NCBI GenBank assembly: GCA_949299545.1
Contig: CASGAM010000014.1
Span: 1-62,081 of the forward strand
Direction of reading: 5' to 3'
DNA length: 62,081 nucleotides
Source: an uncultured Prevotellaceae bacterium
GTDB taxonomy: Bacteria; Bacteroidota; Bacteroidia; Bacteroidales; Bacteroidaceae
A program made the translations under genes and the position numbers. This document shows positions 9,172-17,865 of the stretch, in pieces. The notes beneath the pieces are model-generated. The model was not told where the DNA came from. It made no database searches and was given only the letters and a program-made list of their open reading frames with translations. Position 1 is the first letter of the stretch; each line of letters opens with the position of its first letter.

Positions 9172-10104
9172 ATGAATCAAGACAAAAATTGGAAAGGACA
9201 TCTTTGCATGCTGACAGCCTGTGCTGCCTGGGGACTGATGTCACCATTGGGAAAAGATGCCATGGATCACGGCATCAGCGGTCTAAGTATGGTAAGTTTC
9301 AGGATGATGGGCGCCGCAGTTTGCTTTTGGCTCACATCCCTACTTGGGAAACGTCATGAAGAAGTATCGCCACGTGACTTGTTCATGTTCTTTTTTGCCG
9401 GTATGTTAGCCATTGTCTTCAACCAATGTTGCTTTACCATAGGTCTATCCATCACCTCACCTGTAAACGCCAGTATCGTAACCACAACCATGCCCATCAT
9501 CACTATGATATTGGCAGCAATTTTTTTAAAAGAACCTGTCACAAACAAAAAAGTAATGGGTATCTTCTGTGGTGCCATAGGAGCATTGTTGCTCATATTT
9601 GGCAGTGGGCATAGCGACACGCAAGGCAACATCATAGGTGATTTACTTTGTGTAACAGCCCAATGCAGTTTTGCAGTTTACCTTACTATTTTCAAGAAAT
9701 TGATTCAAAAATACAGTGTCATTACCTGCATGAAATGGATGTTTACATATGCCACCATCGTTGTATTACCGTTCAGCTACAACGAATTGGCTCGCATGCA
9801 ATGGACATCGATACCGATCACAACATGGATGGAAACAGCGTTTGTCGTATTTGTGGCTACTTATGTAGCATATATCTTGATGATGAATGGACAAAAAACA
9901 CTGCGTCCGACCATCGTCAGCATGTATAATTATGTACAACCCATCGTAGCTTGTATAGTAAGTGTCTTAACCGGATTAGGAACTTTTGGCTGGGGACAAG
10001 CCCTTGCCGTTATATTGGTCTTCAGTGGCGTATGGTTAGTGACACAAAGCAAAAGCCGTGCAGAGATGAAACAGGAAGCACTGAAAAACAATAATAAATG
10101 CTAA
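9172..10104 (+). CDS. DMT-superfamily (EamA) transporter
   Basis: The 310-residue integral membrane protein has about ten hydrophobic segments arranged as two EamA repeats. The first contains CAAWGLMSPLGKDAM and the helix pair ending SPVNASIVTTTMPIITMILA. The second contains TAQCSFAVYLTIFKKL and MYNYVQPIVACIVSVL. This is the usual drug/metabolite exporter architecture; the substrate cannot be read from sequence. The helicase gene starts 7 nt before its stop in another frame, so both are probably on one transcript. Confidence 0.88.
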   Translation: MNQDKNWKGHLCMLTACAAWGLMSPLGKDAMDHGISGLSMVSFRMMGAAVCFWLTSLLGKRHEEVSPRDLFMFFFAGMLAIVFNQCCFTIGLSITSPVNASIVTTTMPIITMILAAIFLKEPVTNKKVMGIFCGAIGALLLIFGSGHSDTQGNIIGDLLCVTAQCSFAVYLTIFKKLIQKYSVITCMKWMFTYATIVVLPFSYNELARMQWTSIPITTWMETAFVVFVATYVAYILMMNGQKTLRPTIVSMYNYVQPIVACIVSVLTGLGTFGWGQALAVILVFSGVWLVTQSKSRAEMKQEALKNNNKC

Positions 10105-12080
10105 AAGCCATGCAGGAATCTCCTATTCTACACCTGCAACATATACGCCGGCTTTTAGAGATGGAATATAAATATGAAAAAAATTTCTTCCAACGGCAAA
10201 CAGAAACAGTCGGTGTCAATCGCAAAGTGCGACAAGGCTTATGCTGGTTTCCGGTCACTATCAGCAAAAACTATTATAACTCGCTCAACCAACTTGTCGT
10301 TGAAATAAAACGTACCGAAGCTACTGATCTCGAACATGGATTTGAGCCAGGCAAACCTGTCTGTTTTTTTACTCAAGACGCATCCGGATTACAACATCCC
10401 AAGAACAACGACGGTTTGCTTCATTACATGAATTTCACAGCAACCGTTTCCTACGTTAACGGTGACAACATGGTCATAGCCTTGCCTGGTGCTGAAACGT
10501 TATCCATGCTTCAAACGCCCGGACGTATAGGTGTCCAACTGTTTATTGACGAAACGACCTACAAGCTCATGTTTGAAGCTATCGACCATGTCATAGCCGC
10601 CAAAAGCGGCCGTATAGCAGAACTGCGTGACATTCTTTTAGGCAACACACCTGCCGGTACATACAAGTTTATGCCCATCCGCTTCCCATGGTTAAACAAT
10701 TCGCAGGAAACAGCTGTCAACGAAGTACTAAGAGCAAAAGATGTAGCCATTGTTCATGGTCCTCCTGGTACAGGCAAAACAACAACGCTTGTCGAAGCCA
10801 TATATGAAACCCTGCGCCGCGAAAGCCAGGTCATGGTCTGCGCTCAAAGCAATATGGCTGTTGATTGGATTGCAGAAAAACTTATCGACCGTGGCATATC
10901 GGTCATGCGCATCGGGCATCCGTCTAAAGTTAACGACAAAATGCTCTCATTCACTTACGAACGATTATTTGAGAACCATCCATCATACCCTCAGCTATGG
11001 GCTGCCCGCAAAGCCATACGTGAGCTTTACGTCTTAAAGAACAAAGGAAACAGAGACTCTTTCCATCAAAAAATATCCCGTCTTCGCGACCATGCGACCG
11101 AATTAGAATTTACCATCAACACACAACTGTTCGGGCAGGCACGCGTCATTGCCAGCACGCTGGCGGGAAGCGCAAACAGAGTGCTTACAGGAATGACGTT
11201 TCCCACTATTTTCATCGACGAGGCAGCACAAGCTCTTGAAGCCGCGAGCTGGATTGCCATCCGAAAAGCCGGGCGCGTAATACTGGCCGGCGACCATTGC
11301 CAACTGCCACCCACCGTAAAATGTCCGGAGGCAATGAAAAATGGCTTGGAACGTACCCTGATGGAGATCATTGCCGAACAAAAGCCACAAACGGTTAATC
11401 TGCTCAAGACTCAATATAGGATGAACGAAGCAATCATGCGTTTCTCCGGCGAATGGTTTTATCACGGACAGGTTGAAAGTGCCCCATCCGTCAAATACCG
11501 TGGTATTTTAGACTGGGATCTGCCAATGGAATGGATTGACACTTCCGATATACAAGAAAACGAAATAGGCCTGACAGGACAACCTGCCAATGCAGAAGAA
11601 ACAAACGGAACAGACGAACTCTCATTCAGCGAAATGCTACCGGACGGCAGCAAAAGCCATACCAACCCGGACGAAGCACAGCTTACACTTAATATACTGA
11701 AAACCTATTATGAAAAAATCGGCAAAACACGGATTATTGAAGAACAAATAGACACAGGCATCATTTCTCCTTACAAAGCACAAGTTCAACTGCTCCGCCG
11801 CCTCATCCGTAAAGATAATTTCTTCAGACCATTCCGTTCCTTACTATGCATCAATACCGTAGACGGTTTCCAGGGACAGGAACGTGACATAATCCTCATT
11901 AGTATGGTACGCAACAACGAAGAAGGACAAATAGGATTTCTACGAGACTTGCGCCGGATGAATGTGGCAATTACTCGCGCACGAATGAAGCTCATTGTCA
12001 TAGGCAATAGTTCGACACTTTGCCATAACCGCTTTTACGCGAAACTGAAAGCGTACATCGACAACCTCAAATTATCATAA
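10098..12080 (+). CDS. UPF1-like superfamily 1 DNA/RNA helicase
   Basis: The 660-residue ATPase carries the SF1B helicase series: motif I HGPPGTGKTT near residue 220, Q-motif-like WLNNSQETAV just before it, motif II FIDEAAQALE, motif III LAGDHCQLPP, motif IV region QYRMNEAIMRFSG, motif V TVDGFQGQERDIIL and motif VI MNVAITRARMKLIVIG. The N-terminal 200 residues look like the beta-barrel domain of UPF1/IGHMBP2-type helicases. It probably unwinds DNA or RNA 5' to 3'. The first ATG overlaps the transporter gene by 7 nt; an alternative start is the ATG at 10110. Confidence 0.9.
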   Translation: MLKAMQESPILHLQHIRRLLEMEYKYEKNFFQRQTETVGVNRKVRQGLCWFPVTISKNYYNSLNQLVVEIKRTEATDLEHGFEPGKPVCFFTQDASGLQHPKNNDGLLHYMNFTATVSYVNGDNMVIALPGAETLSMLQTPGRIGVQLFIDETTYKLMFEAIDHVIAAKSGRIAELRDILLGNTPAGTYKFMPIRFPWLNNSQETAVNEVLRAKDVAIVHGPPGTGKTTTLVEAIYETLRRESQVMVCAQSNMAVDWIAEKLIDRGISVMRIGHPSKVNDKMLSFTYERLFENHPSYPQLWAARKAIRELYVLKNKGNRDSFHQKISRLRDHATELEFTINTQLFGQARVIASTLAGSANRVLTGMTFPTIFIDEAAQALEAASWIAIRKAGRVILAGDHCQLPPTVKCPEAMKNGLERTLMEIIAEQKPQTVNLLKTQYRMNEAIMRFSGEWFYHGQVESAPSVKYRGILDWDLPMEWIDTSDIQENEIGLTGQPANAEETNGTDELSFSEMLPDGSKSHTNPDEAQLTLNILKTYYEKIGKTRIIEEQIDTGIISPYKAQVQLLRRLIRKDNFFRPFRSLLCINTVDGFQGQERDIILISMVRNNEEGQIGFLRDLRRMNVAITRARMKLIVIGNSSTLCHNRFYAKLKAYIDNLKLS

Positions 12081-12104
12081 CAACTAAGTTTCAGCCATCT
12101 TCAC

Positions 12105-12152
12105 AAAAAACTCCGCTCATTGCCGGCCCTCATAGGCGTCAACTGAGCGGAG
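12105..12152 (-). terminator. Intrinsic terminator between helicase and sod genes
   Basis: A 9-bp perfect stem, CTCCGCTCA (12111-12119) with TGAGCGGAG (12144-12152), is followed on the minus strand by six T residues, so it ends the sod transcript. It may also stop plus-strand reading from the helicase gene, although the T-run there is poor. Confidence 0.75.
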
Positions 12153-12173
12153 AAGATTTTACTTCAGTCGATT

Positions 12174-12806
12174 CTACTTCATACGTGAAGCGACCACATC
12201 CCAATCTATGATTTGCCATAGAGCTGCCACATGATCCGCACGACGGTTACGATAATCAACATAATAGGCATGCTCCCAGACATCAAAACATAACAAAGGC
12301 ACCAGTCCCGACGTTACAGGATTCCCGGCATTCGGACATTGTACGATTACCAAACCGCCTTTCTCATCCTGCGCAAGCCATGCCCATCCCGCACCAAAAA
12401 GGGTAATTGCCGCAGTGTTCATCTTCTCCTTAAAAACATCAAAACTACCGAAGGCTGCATTGATGGCTTCTGCCAGGCGACCTTGAGGAACAGATGATTT
12501 TCCTGTAGCAGCTACCGGCCTGAACTGTTCAAAATAAAGCGCATGGTTAAGCACCTGGCCGGCATTGTTGAAAACCGGCCCCGCCGGAGCGGTACGGACA
12601 ATATCCTCAAGCGTCATTTTACCATAATCCGTATCCTTAACCAACGTATTCAGTGTATTCACATAAGCCTGTAAATGCTTCCCATAGTGATATTCAATGG
12701 TCTCACGACTGATAACTGGTTCAAGGGCATTTTGTTCATAACGTAGTTGCGGCAAAACAAAAGCCGCCGACAAAGCTGAAATTGCAATTTGTGTTAACAT
12801 AAGCAT
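12174..12806 (-). CDS. sodB: Superoxide dismutase (Fe/Mn family)
   Basis: The 210-residue enzyme converts superoxide to hydrogen peroxide and oxygen. Metal ligands are visible: His in ETIEYHYGKHLQAYV, His in FNNAGQVLNHALYFEQF, and Asp/His in FDVWEHAYYVDY. AWAWL-type (GAGWAWLAQD) and NRRADHVAALW blocks are also present. The family normally begins just before FVLPQLRYE; here about 15 hydrophobic residues precede it (MLMLTQIAISALSAA). No ATG exists nearer the conserved start, although TTG codons do. The protein could therefore be an exported form or use a non-ATG start. It has its own promoter and terminator. Confidence 0.93.
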   Translation of the reverse strand: MLMLTQIAISALSAAFVLPQLRYEQNALEPVISRETIEYHYGKHLQAYVNTLNTLVKDTDYGKMTLEDIVRTAPAGPVFNNAGQVLNHALYFEQFRPVAATGKSSVPQGRLAEAINAAFGSFDVFKEKMNTAAITLFGAGWAWLAQDEKGGLVIVQCPNAGNPVTSGLVPLLCFDVWEHAYYVDYRNRRADHVAALWQIIDWDVVASRMK

Positions 12807-12883
12807 TTCATTTATTAGTTAATTAAAATATTACCGGCCACCCTGAAAATATGACACTCACCTAAAAACAGGTACCGGACAAA

Positions 12884-12912
12884 CAAAGGTAAGAAAAAAA
12901 CATACGCAACAA
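12884..12912 (-). promoter_or_regulatory. Promoter of the superoxide dismutase gene
   Basis: On the minus strand TTG (912-910 of 12,xxx) is followed after 18 nt by TACCTTTG (12891-12884), giving a leader of about 70 nt before the sod start. Confidence 0.55.
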
Positions 12913-12960
12913 AATTTTCAGAACAATTTGATTTAGAAAAACTTCAAAAGTTGGCATATT

Positions 12961-12993
12961 TTAAGTAACTTGCACCCGTTTTCCGTTACTTAA
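12961..12993 (+). promoter_or_regulatory. 9-bp inverted repeat before the coiled-coil/WYL gene
   Basis: TTAAGTAAC (12961-12969) and GTTACTTAA (12985-12993) are perfect inverted copies separated by 15 nt. The second arm is followed by CTTTTTT and then the ATG at 13004. It could be an operator or, with the T-run, an attenuator-like hairpin. Confidence 0.45.
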
Positions 12994-13003
12994 CTTTTTT
13001 GAT

Positions 13004-15448
13004 ATGAACAAACTTATTAAAATAATAAACAGGCTTGGGGGAATTGATATTGAAGAAATACAAAACTGCCTTAAACAGGCTCAAAAAAAAGAGACCAGCC
13101 TGATTGAAAAGATTCAAGAATTACGCGCCATCAATGAACAATTGAACAAACAAATAAATGATGACAAACAATATCAACAAACCCGTGCGCAGGAATTAGA
13201 ACACAAAAATGAATTGTTAGAGAATTGGCAAATCAAATATGAATCTGAGATAAAAAGCCATAGTACGACATCTGCCGAATGTGAAGAACTGCGCCAACAA
13301 CTGTCAACTGCCCACCAAAAGATAAACGAACAGGACGGACTGATTGCAGAGCTGCATCAGGAAAATGATATGCTTAAAAAAAACAAAAAAACGGCAGACT
13401 ATCAGAATAACACCCAACTACAGGAATTAAAAGAAACGATTGCGTCTCTCACAAAAGAAGCGGAAAATGCTTCATGCAAATGGAATGAAACGGAAAGACG
13501 TCTACAGGGTGAGAATGAAGGTTACAAAATGAAGTTGCTCACGCAAGAAAGTCGCTTGAAAGGACTTGAGCAAGAAAATGCCACGTTGAAAAATGAACTT
13601 GAACAACAGGCAACATTGTCATTACAAGATAAAGACAGTTTGCGCCAACAAATCGAAAATGAGAAACGGACAGGAAAAGAACAACAAGAAGCTCTGAAAA
13701 GCCGCATTGAACAATTACAACAAGAATATAACCAAGCAAAAGAGATTGCAGCAATGCAACAAAACCGGGCAAAAGCAGAAAGCGACAACCTGATCGCCGA
13801 AAAAGATGAAGCCATCAAACGATTGGAACAAACGTTAGAAAGTCAAGACCGGGAACACAAAACCAATGAAAGAAGCTGGATTCAAAAACTCGAAAACGCA
13901 CAAAAAGAAAATGTAGCTCTGAAAGAGCGCCTCGAATTGAAAGAACATGAGTTTGCAAAAGAAAAGGCCGAAGAAAAAACGCAACAAGAGGATTTCCACG
14001 CCCAAATTGAAACCCTCGAAAAGGCTTTAGATCAAGGCCGGAAGAAATATGAGGAGGATCGCTGCAAATTACTACATGAGATCGAGACGCTTAAAGAAGA
14101 AAAAGCAGAGGCGGAAAGCCGTTACCAAAAGACGCAAATAGAAACAGAACAGGTACTGCAAAGCGAGTTGGAACATTGCAAGGCTGAGACTGAAATTTTA
14201 AAAGCAACCAACAAAGAATTGCAAGCGGCTTTAAGTGCAGAACAATCGGCGCGTAAGAATGAACAAGAAGTCTCCGGAAAGGAAATCAATATCATGCGAG
14301 AGAAATTAATAAGCATGGATATAGAAGCCAAAGACCGGCAACATCAAAATGACCGTTTACAGTCTGATTATGAAGCACTGAGAGACAAACTTGTGATATT
14401 AGAGACAGAAAAGTTAAATTTTCAACACAACGAAACAGTCTTACGACGAAAATTAGAAACAACCGAAGCAGAAATCGCAAAACTGAAAACTTCGGCAAAT
14501 TCATTCACGACACGTGTCACTGCATCTGCCTACAAACAGGAAGAAATACCATTTAAAGGACTTCCTGACAATATCAGGAATATGCTCCTGGGAGCACCTG
14601 GAAAAAACTATGCCCGCATCACTTGCGACCCATTCATGAGCCAATATATTTTAAAAACCGACAGCATCACCGGCAACCAGACAGAACTGAAAGGCTATGA
14701 ATGTATATTGAAAGATGAATTTGAAATTAAGATTTCAGATATAGTAAAAATAACATTATGCGACACGCCTTACCATGACGAACAGACATGTTACGATTCC
14801 GGAAAAACAGAAGATATTGAAGCATTGCAAACCAAGTTGGCAGATGCTATCATGAACTACAGGCCGGCCGAAATAGAATATGCAAATGACAAAGGACTAA
14901 TAAGAAAACTGAACATCTGCTGGATAAGTTATCTGCCGCTCAACGAGGAATCCCCGTCGTTACCTAACGAACAACTTTTCCAGTCATTGCTGAACGACAA
15001 AGTCAATCCGGAATACATTATCGCATACTGTCCTGAAACCCGTTCAAACCAAATCTTTGAACTTAAAAAAATAAAATCCGTAAGACAATATGCGGCATTC
15101 GTAACTAACGAGGCAGGCATCAACGCACTGGCGAGCGGCCTTTATTACGCAGTCAGAAATGAACAAGTGGCACTTGCCGAACTGATTTACGCCAACATGC
15201 CGTCTGTTTTCCGTGATGACCCGTATGTCGTGAGCAACTATGCCCATTGCAATCTTCTGAAGGGTGACTTCCGACAGGCCAGGGAACTATACCTGAGCAT
15301 CGCCCCCGACGAAAAAGTAGACGGTTCACGTACATGGAATGAAGTTATCGAATCAGACTTCGAGAGTTTTGCTGAACGAGATATAGAGGTGGACCAATTC
15401 ATCAAGATGGCTCAAGAACTTTCCCTGCAAGGTTGGAACTTCTCATAA
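13004..15448 (+). CDS. Long coiled-coil protein with C-terminal WYL-like domain
   Basis: I do not recognise this 814-residue protein as a named family. Residues about 10-500 are an almost unbroken heptad-rich coiled coil (repeated LEQEN, LKEHE, ELEHCK-type segments; no signal peptide). Residues about 604-695 fit a WYL domain: LQTKLADAIMNYRPAEIEYA, then ICWISYLPLN, then YIIAYCPETRSNQIFELKKI, matching the 'AI..r..v.i.Y / P..l / wYl.ay....R.f.l..I' pattern. The last 115 residues look helical and TPR-like. WYL domains usually bind ligands or nucleic acid and regulate transcription or defence systems. No winged-helix DNA-binding domain is visible. A GNAT gene follows after 22 nt. Confidence 0.6.
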   Translation: MNKLIKIINRLGGIDIEEIQNCLKQAQKKETSLIEKIQELRAINEQLNKQINDDKQYQQTRAQELEHKNELLENWQIKYESEIKSHSTTSAECEELRQQLSTAHQKINEQDGLIAELHQENDMLKKNKKTADYQNNTQLQELKETIASLTKEAENASCKWNETERRLQGENEGYKMKLLTQESRLKGLEQENATLKNELEQQATLSLQDKDSLRQQIENEKRTGKEQQEALKSRIEQLQQEYNQAKEIAAMQQNRAKAESDNLIAEKDEAIKRLEQTLESQDREHKTNERSWIQKLENAQKENVALKERLELKEHEFAKEKAEEKTQQEDFHAQIETLEKALDQGRKKYEEDRCKLLHEIETLKEEKAEAESRYQKTQIETEQVLQSELEHCKAETEILKATNKELQAALSAEQSARKNEQEVSGKEINIMREKLISMDIEAKDRQHQNDRLQSDYEALRDKLVILETEKLNFQHNETVLRRKLETTEAEIAKLKTSANSFTTRVTASAYKQEEIPFKGLPDNIRNMLLGAPGKNYARITCDPFMSQYILKTDSITGNQTELKGYECILKDEFEIKISDIVKITLCDTPYHDEQTCYDSGKTEDIEALQTKLADAIMNYRPAEIEYANDKGLIRKLNICWISYLPLNEESPSLPNEQLFQSLLNDKVNPEYIIAYCPETRSNQIFELKKIKSVRQYAAFVTNEAGINALASGLYYAVRNEQVALAELIYANMPSVFRDDPYVVSNYAHCNLLKGDFRQARELYLSIAPDEKVDGSRTWNEVIESDFESFAERDIEVDQFIKMAQELSLQGWNFS

Positions 15449-15470
15449 CATAATCATAATAAAAAATTAC

Positions 15471-15776
15471 ATGGAAGAGATAATTACACACGATTTGGAA
15501 AACTGTCGGTTTAACGTCAGCGTTGACGGGATAACCGCCCATGTGGCTTACACAAAGACAGATAGTGAATTCGACATACGGCATACGATTGTACCTGAAG
15601 CAATTGGCGGCAGGGGAATCGCAGGCAGATTAGTAAAAGCCGCTTACGATTATGCCCTCGAGCAAGGATTAACACCTGTGGCTACATGCAGATACGCCGC
15701 TGTATGGTTAGAAAGACACCCCGAATATGGAGGCCATATAAACCCGTCTTGTAAGGATGGAACATGCGCACTGTAA
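15471..15776 (+). CDS. Small GNAT-type N-acetyltransferase (YjdJ-like)
   Basis: At 101 residues this matches the short COG2388-type acyl-CoA N-acyltransferases. The EFDIRHTIVPEAIGGRGIAGRLV segment contains the acetyl-CoA loop, followed by the AAYDYALEQGLTPVATCRYAAVWLERHPEY tail typical of the group. The substrate is unknown and the protein is cytoplasmic. It begins 22 nt after the coiled-coil gene and ends 39 nt before the symporter gene, so the three may be co-transcribed. Confidence 0.82.
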   Translation: MEEIITHDLENCRFNVSVDGITAHVAYTKTDSEFDIRHTIVPEAIGGRGIAGRLVKAAYDYALEQGLTPVATCRYAAVWLERHPEYGGHINPSCKDGTCAL

Positions 15777-15815
15777 ACACTATAAAATAAACTACACAAA
15801 TAAGACCCAACTGCG

Positions 15816-17300
15816 ATGAACGCATCGTACATTATCATGACCACCATCGCTTATTTCTTGCTCATATACGCCATTTCCCGCGTCGTTAGCAAGAAAAGCG
15901 ACAATGACACATTTTTCAGAGGCAACAGACAGTCTCCCTGGTGGGCTGTTGCTTTCGGCATGATTGGCGCCTCCATCTCCGGTGTCAGTTTCGTATCCGT
16001 ACCAGGGATGGTAACTGCCATAGACATGACATACATGCAAATGTGCATAGGGTTCTTTTTCGGATACATTGTCGTTGCATTTGTGTTACTACCCATATAT
16101 TACCGACTCAATCTCACATCCATCTACACATATCTTGACCTGCGTTTCGGGAAAACGGCCTATCGTACAGGTGCGTCATTCTTTCTGCTGTCAAAAATGC
16201 TCGGCGCTGCAGCTCGTTTATACATTGTATGTCTGATTCTGCAACAGTTCGTATTCAGTGCCATTGGCATACCATTTTGGCTGACTGCCACATGTACAGT
16301 TCTACTCATTTGGCTCTATACCTCACGAAACGGAATCAAGGCCATTGTATGGACTGATGCCTTGCAGACCCTTTGCCTGATTTTGGCATTGCTGTGGATC
16401 TGCTATGAAGTTTGCCGGCTCAATAATTTTACTGTCACTGAGGCCATAAACTGTGTAGCAAACAGTCCCAATAGCCGCTGGTTTGAATGGAACGACTGGA
16501 ATAGCCCGCAACATTTCCTTAAACAGTTTCTCAGCGGCATATTCATCGTCATTGTCATGACCGGATTGGATCAAGACATGATGCAGAAAAACCTCACTTG
16601 TAAAAACCTGAAGGACGCACAAAAAGACATGTGTACCTATGGTTTTGTATTCATACCGCTCAATCTGCTGCTGTTAGCCCTCGGCATCCTGTTACTCACA
16701 CTCGCAACCAACAAAGGTATTGATGTACCGGCACGAGGAGACGATTTACTGCCGCTCTTCTGTGCTGAAGGACATCTGGGCTATACCGTTCTGGTTCTGT
16801 TCACCATCGGCATTATCGCTGCAGCTTTCAGTAGCGCTGACTCGGCACTTACCGCCTTAACTACGGCTTTCTGTGTGGATATTCTTGAAGTAGAGCATCG
16901 ATTCAGGAATCCCGAACGCACCCGTAAAATTACCCATGCCACACTCTCTGTACTTTTCGTTGCCTTCATCCTGCTATTCAAAGCCATCAACAGTTCAAGT
17001 GTCATCGACGCCATTTTCATAATGGCCTCCTACACTTACGGTCCACTCCTCGGCCTGTTTACCTTAGGAATGTTCACTAACCGGCAACCGTACGCCCGCA
17101 TCACTCCCATCATCTGCATTGCCTCTCCTGTTATTTGCTATCTTACAGACATGCTTACGCAGCATTTCTTCAACTACAAATTTGGCTACGAGCTGTTATT
17201 GCTCAACGGGCTATTGACCTTCAGCTGCCTTTATGTTTTTTCGCGCCACGACAATCTAAAAGCGGAAAACTCACTTTTTTTGCTTTCTCCCGGGCATTAA
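15816..17300 (+). CDS. Sodium:solute symporter (SSS family)
   Basis: The 494-residue membrane protein has about 13 predicted helices and the SSS signatures RQSPWWAVAFGMIGASISGVSF and RTGASFFLLSKMLGAAARLY near the N-terminus. The late AAFSSADSALTALTTAF helix contains the conserved serines of the sodium site. These carriers move sugars, amino acids or other organic solutes with Na+; the substrate cannot be inferred. It is last in the plus-strand run and faces the ACT/paaK operon across a strong hairpin. Confidence 0.9.
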   Translation: MNASYIIMTTIAYFLLIYAISRVVSKKSDNDTFFRGNRQSPWWAVAFGMIGASISGVSFVSVPGMVTAIDMTYMQMCIGFFFGYIVVAFVLLPIYYRLNLTSIYTYLDLRFGKTAYRTGASFFLLSKMLGAAARLYIVCLILQQFVFSAIGIPFWLTATCTVLLIWLYTSRNGIKAIVWTDALQTLCLILALLWICYEVCRLNNFTVTEAINCVANSPNSRWFEWNDWNSPQHFLKQFLSGIFIVIVMTGLDQDMMQKNLTCKNLKDAQKDMCTYGFVFIPLNLLLLALGILLLTLATNKGIDVPARGDDLLPLFCAEGHLGYTVLVLFTIGIIAAAFSSADSALTALTTAFCVDILEVEHRFRNPERTRKITHATLSVLFVAFILLFKAINSSSVIDAIFIMASYTYGPLLGLFTLGMFTNRQPYARITPIICIASPVICYLTDMLTQHFFNYKFGYELLLLNGLLTFSCLYVFSRHDNLKAENSLFLLSPGH

Positions 17301-17354
17301 CAGACAAACTTACACGCCACGCTGCCCCTAAACATTAATTTGGACCATTACCGA

Positions 17355-17402
17355 TAAAAACATTCAGCCCTGCCATCCACATAATCTGCGGCGGCAGGGC
17401 TG
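17355..17402 (-). terminator. Terminator between convergent symporter and ACT genes
   Basis: A perfect 10-bp stem, CAGCCCTGCC (17365-17374) with GGCAGGGCTG (17393-17402), is followed on the minus strand by ATGTTTTTATC. It should end the paaK operon and perhaps also the symporter transcript. Confidence 0.75.
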
Positions 17403-17430
17403 GTAATATTATGCAAAACACCTCTGTTGG

Positions 17431-17847
17431 CTACAGTTCATCATCACAAAGGATGTTACAATCATCATCTTTCAGGATGTTCTGGCAACTCTCCAATTCA
17501 CTGGGACGTATCACAATTTTCGCTACTTCACCTTGTGCAAACGCGTACATATATTCAATAAAAACGCCATGTTTCGCCAGGTTCTCAAGAATCTTTGACA
17601 GAGCGCCGGCCACATTCGGACAACTGATGCACAACACATCAGTCAGCACTACGGCAAAGTTTTCTTTCTGCAAAGCCTTCACGGCCTTGTCCACGTCCGA
17701 CACAATCAACCTCAAGATACCGAAATCTGTCGTCTCTGCCATACTGAAAGCATGCATGTTGATGCCTTCAGCTGCCAATGCCTTTGTCACATCATTGATT
17801 CTTCCACTCTTGTTTTCCAGGAAAACGGATATTTGCTTGATAGTCAT
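17431..17847 (-). CDS. Tandem ACT-domain protein
   Basis: The 138-residue protein consists of two ACT modules and nothing else. The first starts TIKQISVFLENKSGRINDVTKALAAEGINMHAF; the second starts VLCISCPNVAGALSKILENLAKHGVFIEYMYAF. Such stand-alone ACT proteins are often found beside phenylacetate-CoA ligase and indolepyruvate oxidoreductase genes and probably bind an amino acid to tune those enzymes (inference). It lies 18 nt after paaK and is last in the operon. Confidence 0.85.
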   Translation of the reverse strand: MTIKQISVFLENKSGRINDVTKALAAEGINMHAFSMAETTDFGILRLIVSDVDKAVKALQKENFAVVLTDVLCISCPNVAGALSKILENLAKHGVFIEYMYAFAQGEVAKIVIRPSELESCQNILKDDDCNILCDDEL

Positions 17848-17865
17848 AAGATGAAAATTTAAGGA

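Noticed and set aside
15471-17300. GNAT gene and symporter as a toxin-antitoxin or defence module with the coiled-coil protein
   Set aside because: The GNAT is of the YjdJ type, not the toxin type, there is no small antitoxin gene, and the symporter is an ordinary SSS carrier.
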